Below are positions 38,201 to 53,200 of a stretch of 64,000 bases of DNA, piece after piece. The notes under the pieces were generated by a model, which worked only from the letters and a program-made list of their open reading frames with translations, was not told where the DNA came from and ran no database searches. Each line of letters starts with the position of its first letter. The stretch's first letter is position 1. The position numbers were made by a program, and so were the translations under genes. Origin of the DNA: Taudactylus pleione (taxonomy: Eukaryota > Chordata > Amphibia > Anura > Myobatrachidae); the NCBI GenBank assembly GCA_031769625.1, contig JAUIMM010002549.1:372001-436000 (forward strand), read 5' to 3'.

Positions 38201-41200
38201 TTATCTCCTCTTGTAGCAAACACAGAACTCAAATTTTCACTGGATGTGTTGAAGACCAAGACCCACAAATGTGATGTGAAATGGTTTTTCTCCCATGTTG
38301 CGTTTAAGAGAAAACAGCAATTGCTTGTTTTAGGCCAAAATGCATTGAAAACAATTTAAACAACAAAAGCGTATACTTTGTGATATCTCCTCTTGTAGCA
38401 AACACAGACAGCTCAAAATTTCACTGGATGTGTTGAAGACCAAGACCCACAAATGTGATGTGAAATGGTTTTTCTCCCATGTTGCGTTTAAGAGAAAACA
38501 GCAAATGCACGTTTTAGGCCAAAATGCATTGAAAGCAATGGAAACAACAAAAGCGCATACTTTGTGATATCTCCTCTTGTAGCAAACACAGACAGCTCAA
38601 AATTTCACTGGATGTGTTGAAGACCAAGACCCACAAATGTGATGTGAAATGGTTTTTCTCCCATGTTGCGTTTAAGAGAAAACAGCAAATGCACGTTTTA
38701 GGCCAAAATGCATTGAAAGCAATGGAAACAACAAAAGCGCATACTTTGTGTTATCTCCTCTTGTAGCAAACACAGACAGCTCAAAATTTCACTGGATGTG
38801 TTGAAGACCAAGACCCACAAATGTGATGTGAAATGGTTTTTCTCCCATGTTGCGTTTAAGAGAAAAGAGCAATTGCTCGTTTTAGGCCAAAATTCATTGA
38901 AAGCAATGGAACCAACAAAAGCGCATACTTTGTGTTATCTTCTCTTGTAGCAAACACAGACAGCTCAAAATTTCACTGGATGTGTTGAAGACCAAGACCC
39001 ACAAATGTGATGTGAAATGGTTTTTCTCCCATGTTGCGTTTAAGAGAAAACAGCAATTGCTCGTTTTAGGCCAAAATGCATTGAAAGCAACGGAAACAAC
39101 AAAAGCGCATACTTTGTGTTATCTCCTCTTGTAGCAAACACAGGCAACTCAAAATTTCACTGGATGTGTTGAAGACCAAGACCCACAAATGTGATGTGAA
39201 ATTGTTTTTCTCCCATGTTGCATTTAAGAGAAAACAGCAAATGCACGTTTTAGGCCAAAATGCATTGAAAGCAATGGAAACAACAAAAGCGCATACTTTG
39301 TGTTATCTCCTCTTGTAGCAAACACAGACAGCTCAAAATTTCACTGGATGTGTTGAAGACCAAGACCCACAAATGTGATGTGAAATGGTTTTTCTCCCAT
39401 GTTGCGTTTAAGAGAAAACAGCAAATGCACGTTTTTGGCCAAAATGCATTGAAAGCAATGGAAACAACAAAAGCGCATACTTTGTGTTATCTCCTCTTGT
39501 AGCAAACACAGACAGCTCAAAATTTCACTGGATGTGTTGAAGACCAAGACCCACAAATGTGATGTGAAATGGTTTTTCTCCCATGTTGCGTTTAAGAGAA
39601 AAGAGCAATTGCTCGTTTTAGGCCAATATGCATTGAAAGAAATGGAACCAACAAAAGCACATACTTTGTGTTATCTCCTCTTGTAGCAAACACAGACAGC
39701 TCAAAATTTCACTGGATGTGTTGAAGACCAAGACCCACAAATGTGATGTGAAATGGTTTTACTCCCATGTTGCGTTTAAGAGAAAACAGCAATTGCTCGT
39801 TTTAGGCCAAAATGCATTGAAAGCAATGGAAACAACAAAAGCGCATACTTTGTGTTATCTCCTCTTGTAGCAAACACAGACAGCTCAAAATTTCACTGGA
39901 TGTGTTGAAGACCAAGACCCACAAATGTGATGTGAAATGGTTTTTCTCCCATGTTGCGTTTAAGAGAAAACAGCAAATGCACGTTTTAGGCCAAAATGCA
40001 TTGAAAGCAATGGAAACAACAAAAGCGCATACTTTGTGTTATCTCCTCTTGTAGCAAACACAGAACTCAAATTTTCACTGGATGTGTTGAAGACCAAGAC
40101 CCACAAATGTGATGTGAAATGGTTTTTCTCCCATGTTGCGTTTAAGAGAAAACAGCAATTGCTTGTTTTAGGCCAAAATGCATTGAAAACAATTTAAACA
40201 ACAAAAGCGTATACTTTGTGATATCTCCTCTTGTAGCAAACACAGACAGCTCAAAATTTCACTGGATGTGTTGAAGACCAAGACCCACAAATGTGATGTG
40301 AAATGGTTTTTCTCCCATGTTGCGTTTAAGAGAAAACAGCAAATGCACGTTTTAGGCAAAAATGCATTGAAAGCAATGGAAACAACAAAAGCGCATACTT
40401 TGTGATATCTCCTCTTGTAGCAAACACAGACAGCTCAAAATTTCACTGGATGTGTTGAAGACCAAGACCCACAAATGTGATGTGAAATGGTTTTTCTCCC
40501 ATGTTGCGTTTAACAGAAAACAGCAATTGCCCGTTTTAGGCCAAAATGCATTGAAAGCAATGGAAACAGCAAAAGCGCATACTTTGTGTTATCTCCTCTT
40601 GTAGCAAACACAGACAGCTCAAAATTTCACTGGATGTGTTGAAGACCAAGACCAACAAATGTGATGTGAAATGGTTTTTCTCCTATGTTGCATTTAAGAG
40701 AAAACAGCAATTGCTCGTTTTAGGCCAAAATGCATTGAAAGCAATGGAAACAACAAAAGCGCATACTTTGTGTTATCTCCTCTTTTAGCAAACACAGGCA
40801 GCTCAAAATTTCACTGGATGTGTTGAAGACCAAGACCAACAAATGTGATGTGAAATGGTTTTTCTCCCATGTTGCGTTTAAGAGAAAACAGCAAATGCAC
40901 GTTTTAGGCCAAAATGCATTGAAAGCAATGGAAACAACAAAAGCGCATACTTTGTGTTATCTCCTCTTGTAGCAAACACAGAACTCAAATTTTCACTGGA
41001 TGTGTTGAAGACCAAGACCCACAAATGTGATGTGAAATGGTTTTTCTCCCATGTTGCGTTTAAGAGAAAACAGCAATTGCTTGTTTTAGGCCAAAATGCA
41101 TTGAAAACAATTTAAACAACAAAAGCGTATACTTTGTGATATCTCCTCTTGTAGCAAACACAGACAGCTCAAAATTTCACTGGATGTGTTGAAGACCAAG

Positions 41201-44200
41201 ACCCACAAATGTGATGTGAAATGGTTTTTCTCCCATGTTGCGTTTAAGAGAAAACAGCAAATGCATGTTTTAGGCCAAAATGCATTGAAAGCAATGGAAA
41301 CAACAAAAGCGCATACTTTGTGATATCTCCTCTTGTAGCAAACACAGGCAGCTCAAAATTTCACTGGATGTGTTGAAGACCAAGACCAACAAATGTGATG
41401 TGAAATGGTTTTTCTCCCATGTTGCGTTTAAGAGAAAACAGCAAATGCACGTTTTACGCCAAAATGCATTGAAAGCAATGGAAACAACAAAAGCGCATAC
41501 GTTGTGTTATCTCCTCTTGTAGCAAACACAGACAGCTCAAAATTTCACTGGATGTGTTGAAGACCAAGACCCACAAATGTGATGTGAAATGGTTTTTCTC
41601 CCATGTTGCGTTTAAGAGAAAACAGCAAATGCACTTTTTAGGCCAAAATGCATTGAAAGCAATGGAAACAACAAAAGCGCATACTTTGTGTTATCTCCTC
41701 TTGTAGCAAACACAGACAGCTCAAAATTTCAGTGGATGTGTTGAAGACCAATACCCACAAATGTGATGTGAAATGGTTTTTCTCCCATGTTGCGTTTAAG
41801 AGAAAACAGCAATTGCTCGTTTTAGGCCAAAATGCATTGAAAGCAAAGGAACCAACAAAAGCGCATACTTTGTGTTATCTCCTCTTGTAGCAAACACAGA
41901 CAGCTCAAAATTTCACTGGATGTGTTGAAGACCAAGACCCACAAATGTGATGTGAAATGGTTTTTCTCCCATGTTGCGTTTAAGAGAAAACAGCAATTGC
42001 ACGTTTTAGGCCAAAATGCATTGAAAGCAATGGAAACAACAAAAGCGCATACTTTGTGTTATCTCCTCTTGTAGCAAACACAGGCAGCTCAAAATTTCAC
42101 TGGATGTGTTGAAGACCAAGACCAACAAATGTGATGTGAAATGGTTTTTCTCCCATGTTGCGTTTAAGAGAAAACAGCAAATGCACGTTTTAGGCCAAAA
42201 TGCATTGAAAGCAATGGAAACAACAAAAGCGCATACTTTGTGTAATCTCCTCTTGTAGCAAACACAGACAGCTCAAAATTTCACTGGATGTGTTGAAGAC
42301 CAAGACCCACAAATGTGATGTGAAATGGTTTTTCTCCCATGTTGCGTTTAAGAGAAAAGAGCAATTGCTCGTTTTAGGCCAATATGCATTGAAAGCAATG
42401 GAACCAACAAAAGCACATACTTTGTGTTATCTCCTCTTGTAGCAAACACAGACAGCTCAAAATTTCACTGGATGTGTTGAAGACCAAGACCCACAAATGT
42501 GATGTGAAATGGTTTTACTCCCATGTTGCGTTTAAGAGAAAACAGCAATTGCTCGTTTTAGGCCAAAATGCATTGAAAGCAATGGAAACAACAAAAGCGC
42601 ATACTTTGTGTTATCTCCTCTTGTAGCAAACACAGACAGCTCAAAATTTCACTGGATGTGTTGAAGACCAAGACCCACAAATGTGATGTGAAATGGTTTT
42701 TCTCCCATGTTGCGTTTAAGAGAAAACAGCAAATGCACGTTTTAGGCCAAAATGCATTGAAAGCAATGGAAACAACAAAAGCGCATACTTTGTGTTATCT
42801 CCTCTTGTAGCAAAGACAGAACTCAAATTTTCACTGGATGTGTTGAAGACCAAGACCAACAAATGTGATGTGAAATGGTTTTTCTCCCATGTTGCGTTTA
42901 AGAGAAAACAGCAATTGCACGTTTTAGGCCAAAATGCATTGAAAGCAATGGAAACAACAAAAGCGCATAATTTGTGTTATCTCCTCTTGTAGCAAACACA
43001 GGCAGCTCAAAATTTCACTGGATGTGTTGAAGACCAAGACCAACAAATGTGATGTGAAATGGTTTTTCTCCCATGTTGCGTTTAAGAGAAAACAGCAAAT
43101 GCACGTTTTACGCCAAAATGCATTGAAAGCAATGGAAACAACAAAAGCGCATACGTTGTGTTATCTCCTCTTGTAGCAAACACAGACAGCTCAAAATTTC
43201 ACTGGATGTGTTGAAGACCAAGACCCACAAATGTGATGTGAAATGGTTTTTCTCCCATGTTGCGTTTAAGAGAAAACAGCAAATGCACGTTTTAGGCCAA
43301 AATGCATTGAAAGCAATGGAAACAACAAAAGCGCATACTTTGTGTTATCTCCTCTTGTAGCAAACACAGACAGCTCAAAATTTCACTGGATGTGTTGAAG
43401 ACCAAGACCCACAAATGTGATGTGAAATGGTTTTTCTCCCATGTTGCGTTTAAGAGAAAAGAGCAATTGCTCGTTTTAGGCCAAAATGCATTGAAAGCAA
43501 TGGAACCAACAAAAGCGCATACTTTGTGTTATCTTCTCTTGTAGCAAACACAGACAGCTCAAAATTTCACTGGATGTGTTGAAGACCAAGACCCACAAAT
43601 GTGATGTGAAATGGTTTTTCTCCCATGTTGCGTTTAAGAGAAAACAGCAATTGCTCGTTTTAGGCCAAAATGCATTGAAAGCAACGGAAACAACAAAAGC
43701 GCATACTTTGTGTTATCTCCTCTTGTAGCAAACACAGGCAGCTCAAAATTTCACTGGATGTGTTGAAGACCAAGACCCACAAATGTGATGTGAAATGGTT
43801 TTTCTCCCATGTTGCATTTAAGAGAAAACAGCAAATGCACGTTTTAGGCCAAAATGCATTGAAAGCAATGGAAACAACAAAAGCGCATACTTTGTGTTAT
43901 CTCCTCTTGTAGCAAACACAGACAGCTCAAAATTTCACTGGATGTGTTGAAGACCAAGACCCACAAATGTGATGTGAAATGGTTTTTCTCCCATGTTGCG
44001 TTTAAGAGAAAACAGCAAATGCACGTTTTAGGCCAAAATGCATTGAAAGCAATGGAAACAACAAAAGCGCATACTTTGTGTTATCTCCTCTTGTAGCAAA
44101 CACAGAACTCAAATTTTCACTGGATGTGTTGAAGACCAAGACCCACAAATGTGATGTGAAATGGTTTTTCTCCCATGTTGCGTTTAAGAGAAAACAGCAA

Positions 44201-47200
44201 TTGCTTGTTTTAGGCCAAAATGCATTGAAAACAATTTAAACAACAAAAGCGTATACTTTGTGATATCTCCTCTTGTAGCAAACACAGACAGCTCAAAATT
44301 TCACTGGATGTGTTGAAGACCAAGACCCACAAATGTGATGTGAAATGGTTTTTCTCCCATGTTGCGTTTAAGAGAAAACAGCAAATGCACGTTTTAGGCC
44401 AAAATGCATTGAAAGCAATGGAAACAACAAAAGCGCATACTTTGTGATATCTCCTCTTGTAGCAAACACAGACAGCTCAAAATTTCACTGGATGTGTTGA
44501 AGACCAAGACCCACAAATGTGATGTGAAATGGTTTTTCTCCCATGTTGCGTTTAAGAGAAAACAGCAAATGCACGTTTTAGGCCAAAATGCATTGAAAGC
44601 AATGGAAACAACAAAAGCGCATACTTTGTGTTATCTCCTCTTGTAGCAAACACAGACAGCTCAAAATTTCACTGGATGTGTTGAAGACCAAGACCCACAA
44701 ATGTGATGTGAAATGGTTTTTCTCCCATGTTGCGTTTAAGAGAAAAGAGCAATTGCTCGTTTTAGGCCAAAATTCATTGAAAGCAATGGAACCAACAAAA
44801 GCGCATACTTTGTGTTATCTTCTCTTGTAGCAAACACAGACAGCTCAAAATTTCACTGGATGTGTTGAAGACCAAGACCCACAAATGTGATGTGAAATGG
44901 TTTTTCTCCCATGTTGCGTTTAAGAGAAAACAGCAATTGCTCGTTTTAGGCCAAAATGCATTGAAAGCAACGGAAACAACAAAAGCGCATACTTTGTGTT
45001 ATCTCCTCTTGTAGCAAACACAGGCAGCTCAAAATTTCACTGGATGTGTTGAAGACCAAGACCCACAAATGTGATGTGAAATGGTTTTTCTCCCATGTTG
45101 CATTTAAGAGAAAACAGCAAATGCACGTTTTAGGCCAAAATGCATTGAAAGCAATGGAAACAACAAAAGCGCATACTTTGTGTTATCTCCTCTTGTAGCA
45201 AACACAGACAGCTCAAAATTTCACTGGATGTGTTGAAGACCAAGACCCACAAATGTGATGTGAAATGGTTTTTCTCCCATGTTGCGTTTAAGAGAAAACA
45301 GCAAATGCACGTTTTTGGCCAAAATGCATTGAAAGCAATGGAAACAACAAAAGCGCATACTTTGTGTTATCTCCTCTTGTAGCAAACACAGACAGCTCAA
45401 AATTTCACTGGATGTGTTGAAGACCAAGACCCACAAATGTGATGTGAAATGGTTTTTCTCCCATGTTGCGTTTAAGAGAAAAGAGCAATTGCTCGTTTTA
45501 GGCCAATATGCATTGAAAGAAATGGAACCAACAAAAGCACATACTTTGTGTTATCTCCTCTTGTAGCAAACACAGACAGCTCAAAATTTCACTGGATGTG
45601 TTGAAGACCAAGACCCACAAATGTGATGTGAAATGGTTTTACTCCCATGTTGCGTTAAAGAGAAAACAGCAATTGCTCGTTTTAGGCCAAAATGCATTGA
45701 AAGCAATGGAAACAACAAAAGCGCATACTTTGTGTTATCTCCTCTTGTAGCAAACACAGACAGCTCAAAATTTCACTGGATGTGTTGAAGACCAAGACCC
45801 ACAAATGTGATGTGAAATGGTTTTTCTCCCATGTTGCGTTTAAGAGAAAACAGCAAATGCACGTTTTAGGCCAAAATGCATTGAAAGCAATGGAAACAAC
45901 AAAAGCGCATACTTTGTGTTATCTCCTCTTGTAGCAAACACAGAACTCAAATTTTCACTGGATGTGTTGAAGACCAAGACCCACAAATGTGATGTGAAAT
46001 GGTTTTTCTCCCATGTTGCGTTTAAGAGAAAACAGCAATTGCTTGTTTTAGGCCAAAATGCATTGAAAACAATTTAAACAACAAAAGCGTATACTTTGTG
46101 ATATCTCCTCTTGTAGCAAACACAGACAGCTCAAAATTTCACTGGATGTGTTGAAGACCAAGACCCACAAATGTGATGTGAAATGGTTTTTCTCCCATGT
46201 TGCGTTTAAGAGAAAACAGCAAATGCACGTTTTAGGCAAAAATGCATTGAAAGCAATGGAAACAACAAAAGCGCATACTTTGTGATATCTCCTCTTGTAG
46301 CAAACACAGACAGCTCAAAATTTCACTGGATGTGTTGAAGACCAAGACCCACAAATGTGATGTGAAATGGTTTTTCTCCCATGTTGCGTTTAACAGAAAA
46401 CAGCAATTGCCTGTTTTAGGCCAAAATGCATTGAAAGCAATGGAAACAGCAAAAGCGCATACTTTGTGTTATCTCCTCTTGTAGCAAACACAGACAGCTC
46501 AAAATTTCACTGGATGTGTTGAAGACCAAGACCAACAAATGTGATGTGAAATGGTTTTTCTCCCATGTTGCATTTAAGAGAAAACAGCAATTGCTCGTTT
46601 TAGGCCAAAATGCATTGAAAGCAATGGAAACAACAAAAGCGCATACTTTGTGTTATCTCCTCTTTTAGCAAACACAGGCAGCTCAAAATTTCACTGGATG
46701 TGTTGAAGACCAAGACCAACAAATGTGATGTGAAATGGTTTTTCTCCCATGTTGCGTTTAAGAGAAAACAGCAAATGCACGTTTTAGGCCAAAATGCATT
46801 GAAAGCAATGGAAACAACAAAAGCGCATACTTTGTGTTATCTCCTCTTGTAGCAAACACAGAACTCAAATTTTCACTGGATGTGTTGAAGACCAAGACCC
46901 ACAAATGTGATGTGAAATGGTTTTTCTCCCATGTTGCGTTTAAGAGAAAACAGCAATTGCTTGTTTTAGGCCAAAATGCATTGAAAACAATTTAAACAAC
47001 AAAAGCGTATACTTTGTGATATCTCCTCTTGTAGCAAACACAGACAGCTCAAAATTTCACTGGATGTGTTGAAGACCAAGACCCACAAATGTGATGTGAA
47101 ATGGTTTTTCTCCCATGTTGCGTTTAAGAGAAAACAGCAAATGCACGTTTTAGGCCAAAATGCATTGAAAGCAATGGAAACAACAAAAGCGCATACTTTG

Positions 47201-47220
47201 TGATATCTCCTCTTGTAGCA
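35270..47220 (+). repeat. About 32-monomer tandem duplication (5880-6065 bp)
   Basis: Two copies, about 35270-41335 and 41335-47220, match in order. Steps are 5880 bp (32 x 184 minus 8) for the GAACTC deletions at 36938, 38225, 40062 and 40980, which recur at 42818, 44105, 45942 and 46861. At the left end the step is 6065, because the second copy lacks one monomer near 41830 (the AAAGCTCATAC / AAATATGATG pair is fused). A one-base gain near 36972 and a one-base loss near 35610 are private to the first copy. In the matched parts, differences are few (for example CCCG/CCTG near 40531/46411). Confidence 0.85.
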
Positions 47221-50200
47221 AACACAGACAGCTCAAAATTTCACTGGATGTGTTGAAGACCAAGACCCACAAATGTGATGTGAAATGGTTTTTCTCCCAT
47301 GTTGCGTTTAACAGAAAACAGCAATTGCCCGTTTTAGGCCAAAATGCATTGAAAGCAATGGAAACAGCAAAAGCGCATACTTTGTGTTATCTCCTCTTGT
47401 AGCAAACACAGACAGCTCAAAATTTCACTGGATGTGTTGAAGACCAAGACCAACAAATGTGATGTGAAATGGTTTTTCTCCCATGTTGCATTTAAGAGAA
47501 AACAGCAATTGCTCGTTTTAGGCCAAAATGCATTGAAAGCAATGGAAACAACAAAAGCGCATACTTTGTGTTATCTCCTCTTTTAGCAAACACAGGCAGC
47601 TCAAAATTTCACTGGATGTGTTGAAGACCAAGACCAACAAATGTGATGTGAAATGGTTTTTCTCCCATGTTGCGTTTAAGAGAAAACAGCAAATGCACGT
47701 TTTAGGCCAAAATGCTTTGAATGCAATGGAAACAACAAAAGCGCATACTTTGTGTTATCTCCACTTGTAGCAAACACAGACAGCTCAAAATTTCACTGGA
47801 TGTGTTGAAGACCAAGACCCACAAATGTGATGTGAAATGGTTTTTCTCCCATGTTGCGTTTAAGAGAAAACAGCAAATGCACGTTTTAGGCCAAAATGCA
47901 TTGAAAGCAATGGAAACAACAAAAGCGCATACTTTGTGTTATCTCCACTTGTAGCAAACACAGACAGCTCAAAATTTCACTGGATGTGTTGAAGACCAAG
48001 ACCCACAAATGTGATGTGAAATGGTTTTTCTCCCATGTTGCGTTTAAGAGAAAACAGCAAATGCACGTTTTAGGCCAAAATGCATTGAAAGCAATGGAAA
48101 CAACAAAAGCGCATACTTTGTGTTATCTCCTCTTGTAGCAAACACAGACAGCTCAAAATTTCACTGGATGTGTTGAAGACCAATACCCACAAATGTGATG
48201 TGAAATGGTTTTTCTCCCATGTTGCGTTTAAGAGAAAACAGCAATTGCTCGTTTTAGGCCAAAATGCATTGAAAGCAATGGAAACAACAAAAGCGCATAC
48301 TTTGTGTTATCTCCTCTTGTAGCAAACACAGACAGCTCAAAATTTCACTGGATGTGTTGAAGACCAAGACCAACAAATGTGATGTGAAATGGTTTTTCTC
48401 CCATGTTGAATTTAAGAGAAAACAGCAAATGCACGTTTTAGGCCAAAATGCATTGAAAGCAATGAAAACAACAAAAGCGCATACTTTGTGTTATCTCCTC
48501 TTGTAGCAAACACAGACAGCTCAAAATTTCACTGGATGTGTTGAAGACCAAGACCCACAAATGTGATGTGAAATGGTTTTTCTCCCATGTTGCGTTTAAG
48601 AGAAAACAGCAATTGCACGTTTTAGGCCAAAATGCATTGAAAGCAATGGAAACAACAAAAGCGCATACTTTGTGTTATCTCCTCTTGTAGCAAACACAGG
48701 CAGCTCAAAATTTCACTGGATGTGTTGAAGACCAAGACCAACAAATGTGATGTGAAATGGTTTTTCTCCCATGTTGCGTTTAAGAGAAAACAGCAAATGC
48801 ACGTTTTACGCCAAAATGCATTGAAAGCAATGGAAACAACAAAAGCGCATACGTTGTGTTATCTCCTCTTGTAGCAAACACAGACAGCTCAAAATTTCAC
48901 TGGATGTGTTGAAGACCAAGACCCACAAATGTGATGTGAAATGGTTTTTCTCCCATGTTGCGTTTAAGAGAAAACAGCAAATGCACTTTTTAGGCCAAAA
49001 TGCATTGAAAGCAATGGAAACAACAAAAGCGCATACTTTGTGTTATCTCCTCTTGTAGCAAACACAGACAGCTCAAAATTTCAGTGGATGTGTTGAAGAC
49101 CAATACCCACAAATGTGATGTGAAATGGTTTTTCTCCCATGTTGCGTTTAAGAGAAAACAGCAATTGCTCGTTTTAGGCCAAAATGCATTGAAAGCAATG
49201 GAAACAACAAAAGCTCATACTTTGTGTTATCTCCTCTTGTAGCAAACACAGACAGCTCAAAATTTCACTGGATGTGTTGAAGACCAAGACCCACAAATAT
49301 GATGTGAAATGGTTTTTCTCCCATGTTGCGTTTAAGAGAAAACAGCAATTGCTCGTTTTAGGCCAAAATGCATTGAAAGCAAAGGAACCAACAAAAGCGC
49401 ATACTTTGTGTTATCTCCTCTTGTAGCAAACACAGACAGCTCAAAATTTCACTGGATGTGTTGAAGACCAAGACCCACAAATGTGATGTGAAATGGTTTT
49501 TCTCCCATGTTGCGTTTAAGAGAAAACAGCAATTGCACGTTTTAGGCCAAAATGCATTGAAAGCAATGGAAACAACAAAAGCGCATACTTTGTGTTATCT
49601 CCTCTTGTAGCAAACACAGGCAGCTCAAAATTTCACTGGATGTGTTGAAGACCAAGACCAACAAATGTGATGTGAAATGGTTTTTCTCCCATGTTGCGTT
49701 TAAGAGAAAACAGCAAATGCACGTTTTAGGCCAAAATGCATTGAAAGCAATGGAAACAACAAAAGCGCATACTTTGTGTAATCTCCTCTTGTAGAAAACA
49801 CAGACAGCTCAAAATTTCACTGGATGTGTTGAAGACCAAGACCCACAAATGTGATGTGAAATGGTTTTTCTCCCATGTTGCGTTTAAGAGAAAAGAGCAA
49901 TTGCTCGTTTTAGGCCAATATGCATTGAAAGCAATGGAACCAACAAAAGCACATACTTTGTGTTATCTCCTCTTGTAGCAAACACAGACAGCTCAAAATT
50001 TCACTGGATGTGTTGAAGACCAAGACCCACAAATGTGATGTGAAATGGTTTTACTCCCATGTTGCGTTTAAGAGAAAACAGCAATTGCTCGTTTTAGGCC
50101 AAAATGCATTGAAAGCAATGGAAACAACAAAAGCGCATACTTTGTGTTATCTCCTCTTGTAGCAAACACAGACAGCTCAAAATTTCACTGGATGTGTTGA

Positions 50201-53200
50201 AGACCAAGACCCACAAATGTGATGTGAAATGGTTTTTCTCCCATGTTGCGTTTAAGAGAAAACAGCAAATGCACGTTTTAGGCCAAAATGCATTGAAAGC
50301 AATGGAAACAACAAAAGCGCATACTTTGTGTTATCTCCTCTTGTAGCAAACACAGAACTCAAATTTTCACTGGATGTGTTGAAGACCAAGACCAACAAAT
50401 GTGATGTGAAATGGTTTTTCTCCCATGTTGCATTTAAGAGAAAACAGCAAATGCACGTTTTAGGCCAAAATGCTTTGAATGCAATGGAAACAACAAAAGC
50501 GCATACTTTGTGTTATCTCCACTTGTAGCAAACACAGACAGCTCAAAATTTCACTGGATGTGTTGAAGACCAAGACCCACAAATGTGATGTGAAATGGTT
50601 TTTCTCCCATGTTGCGTTTAAGAGAAAACAGCAAATGCACGTTTTAGGCCAAAATGCATTGAAAGCAATGGAAACAACAAAAGCGCATACTTTGTGTTAT
50701 CTACTCTTGTAGCAAACACAGACAGCTCAAAATTTCACTGGATGTGTTGAAGACCAAGACCCACAAATGTGATGTGAAATGGTTTTTCTCCCATGTTGCG
50801 TTTAAGAGAAAACAGCAATTGCTCGTTTTAGGCCAAAATGCATTGAAAGCAATGGAAACAACAAAAGCGCATACTTTGTGTTATCTCCTCTTGTAGCAAA
50901 CACAGACAGCTCAAAATTTCACTGGATGTGTTGAAGACCAAGACCAACAAATGTGATGTGAAATGGTTTTTCTCCCATGTTGAATTTAAGAGAAAACAGC
51001 AAATGCATGTTTTAGGCCAAAATGCATTGAAAGCAATGAAAACAACAAAAGCGCATACTTTGTGTTATCTCCTCTTGTAGCAAACACAGACAGCTCAAAA
51101 TTTCACTGGATGTGTTGAAGACCAAGACCCACAAATGTGATGTGAAATGGTTTTTCTCCCATGTTGCGTTTAAGAGAAAACAGCAATTGCACGTTTTAGG
51201 CCAAAATGCATTGAAAGCAATGGAAACAACAAAAGCGCATACTTTGTGTTATCTCCTCTTGTAGCAAACACAGGCAGCTCAAAATTTCACTGGATGTGTT
51301 GAAGACCAAGACCCACAAATGTGATGTGAAATGGTTTTTCTCCCATGTTGCGTTTAAGAGAAAACAGCAAATGCACGTTTTAGGCCAAAATGCATTGAAA
51401 GCAATGGAAACAACAAAAGCGCATACTTTGTGTTATCTCCTCTTGTAGCAAACACAGAACTCAAATTTTCACTGGATGTGTTGAAGACCAAGACCCACAA
51501 ATGTGATGTGAAATGGTTTTTCTCCCATGTTGCGTTTAAGAGAAAACAGCAATTGCTTGTTTTAGGCCAAAATGCATTGAAAACAATTTAAACAACAAAA
51601 GCGTATACTTTGTGATATCTCCTCTTGTAGCAAACACAGACAGCTCAAAATTTCACTGGATGTGTTGAAGACCAAGACCCACAAATGTGATGTGAAATGG
51701 TTTTTCTCCCATGTTGCGTTTAAGAGAAAACAGCAAATGCACGTTTTAGGCCAAAATGCATTGAAAGCAATGGAAACAACAAAAGCGCATACTTTGTGAT
51801 ATCTCCTCTTGTAGCAAACACAGACAGCTCAAAATTTCACTGGATGTGTTGAAGACCAAGACCCACAAATGTGATGTGAAATGGTTTTTCTCCCATGTTG
51901 CGTTTAACAGAAAACAGCAATTGCCCGTTTTAGGCCAAAATGCATTGAAAGCAATGGAAACAGCAAAAGCGCATACTTTGTGTTATCTCCTCTTGTAGCA
52001 AACACAGACAGCTCAAAATTTCACTGGATGTGTTGAAGACCAAGACCAACAAATGTGATGTGAAATGGTTTTTCTCCCATGTTGCATTTAAGAGAAAACA
52101 GCAATTGCTCGTTTTAGGCCAAAATGCATTGAAAGCAATGGAAACAACAAAAGCGCATACTTTGTGTTATCTCCTCTTTTAGCAAACGAAGGCAGCTCAA
52201 AATTTCACTGGATGTGTTGAAGACCAAGACCAACAAATGTGATGTGAAATGGTTTTTCTCCCATGTTGCGTTTAAGAGAAAACAGCAAATGCACGTTTTA
52301 GGCCAAAATGCTTTGAATGCAATGGAAACAACAAAAGCGCATACTTTGTGTTATCTCCACTTGTAGCAAACACAGACAGCTCAAAATTTCACTGGATGTG
52401 TTGAAGACCAAGACCCACAAATGTGATGTGAAATGGTTTTTCTCCCATGTTGCGTTTAAGAGAAAACAGCAAATGCACGTTTTAGGCCAAAATGCATTGA
52501 AAGCAATGGAAACAACAAAAGCACATACTTTGTGTTATCTCCTCTTGTAGCAAACACAGACAGCTCAAAATTTCACTGGATGTGTTGAAGACCAATACCC
52601 ACAAATGTGATGTGAAATGGTTTTTCTCCCATGTTGCGTTTAAGAGAAAACAGCAATTGCTCGTTTTAGGCCAAAATGCATTGAAAGCAATGGAAACAAC
52701 AAAAGCGCATACTTTGTGTTATCTCCTCTTGTAGCAAACACAGACAGCTCAAAATTTCACTGGATGTGTTGAAGACCAAGACCCACAAATGTGATGTGAA
52801 ATGGTTATTCTCCCATGTTGAATTTAAGAGAAAACAGCAAATGCACGTTTTAGGCCAAAATGCATTGAAAGCAATGAAAACAACAAAAGCGCATACTTTG
52901 TGTTATCTCCTCTTGTAGCAAACACAGACAGCTCAAAATTTCACTGGATGTGTTGAAGACCAAGACCCACAAATGTGATGTGAAATGGTTTTTCTCCCAT
53001 GTTGCGTTTAAGAGAAAACAGCAATTGCACGTTTCAGGCCAAAATGCATTGAAAGCAATGGAAACAACAAAAGCGCATACTTTGTGTTATCTCCTCTTGT
53101 AGCAAACACAGGCAGCTCAAAATTTCACTGGATGTGTTGAAGACCAAGACCAACAAATGTGATGTGAAATGGTTTTTCTCCCATGTTGCATTTAAGAGAA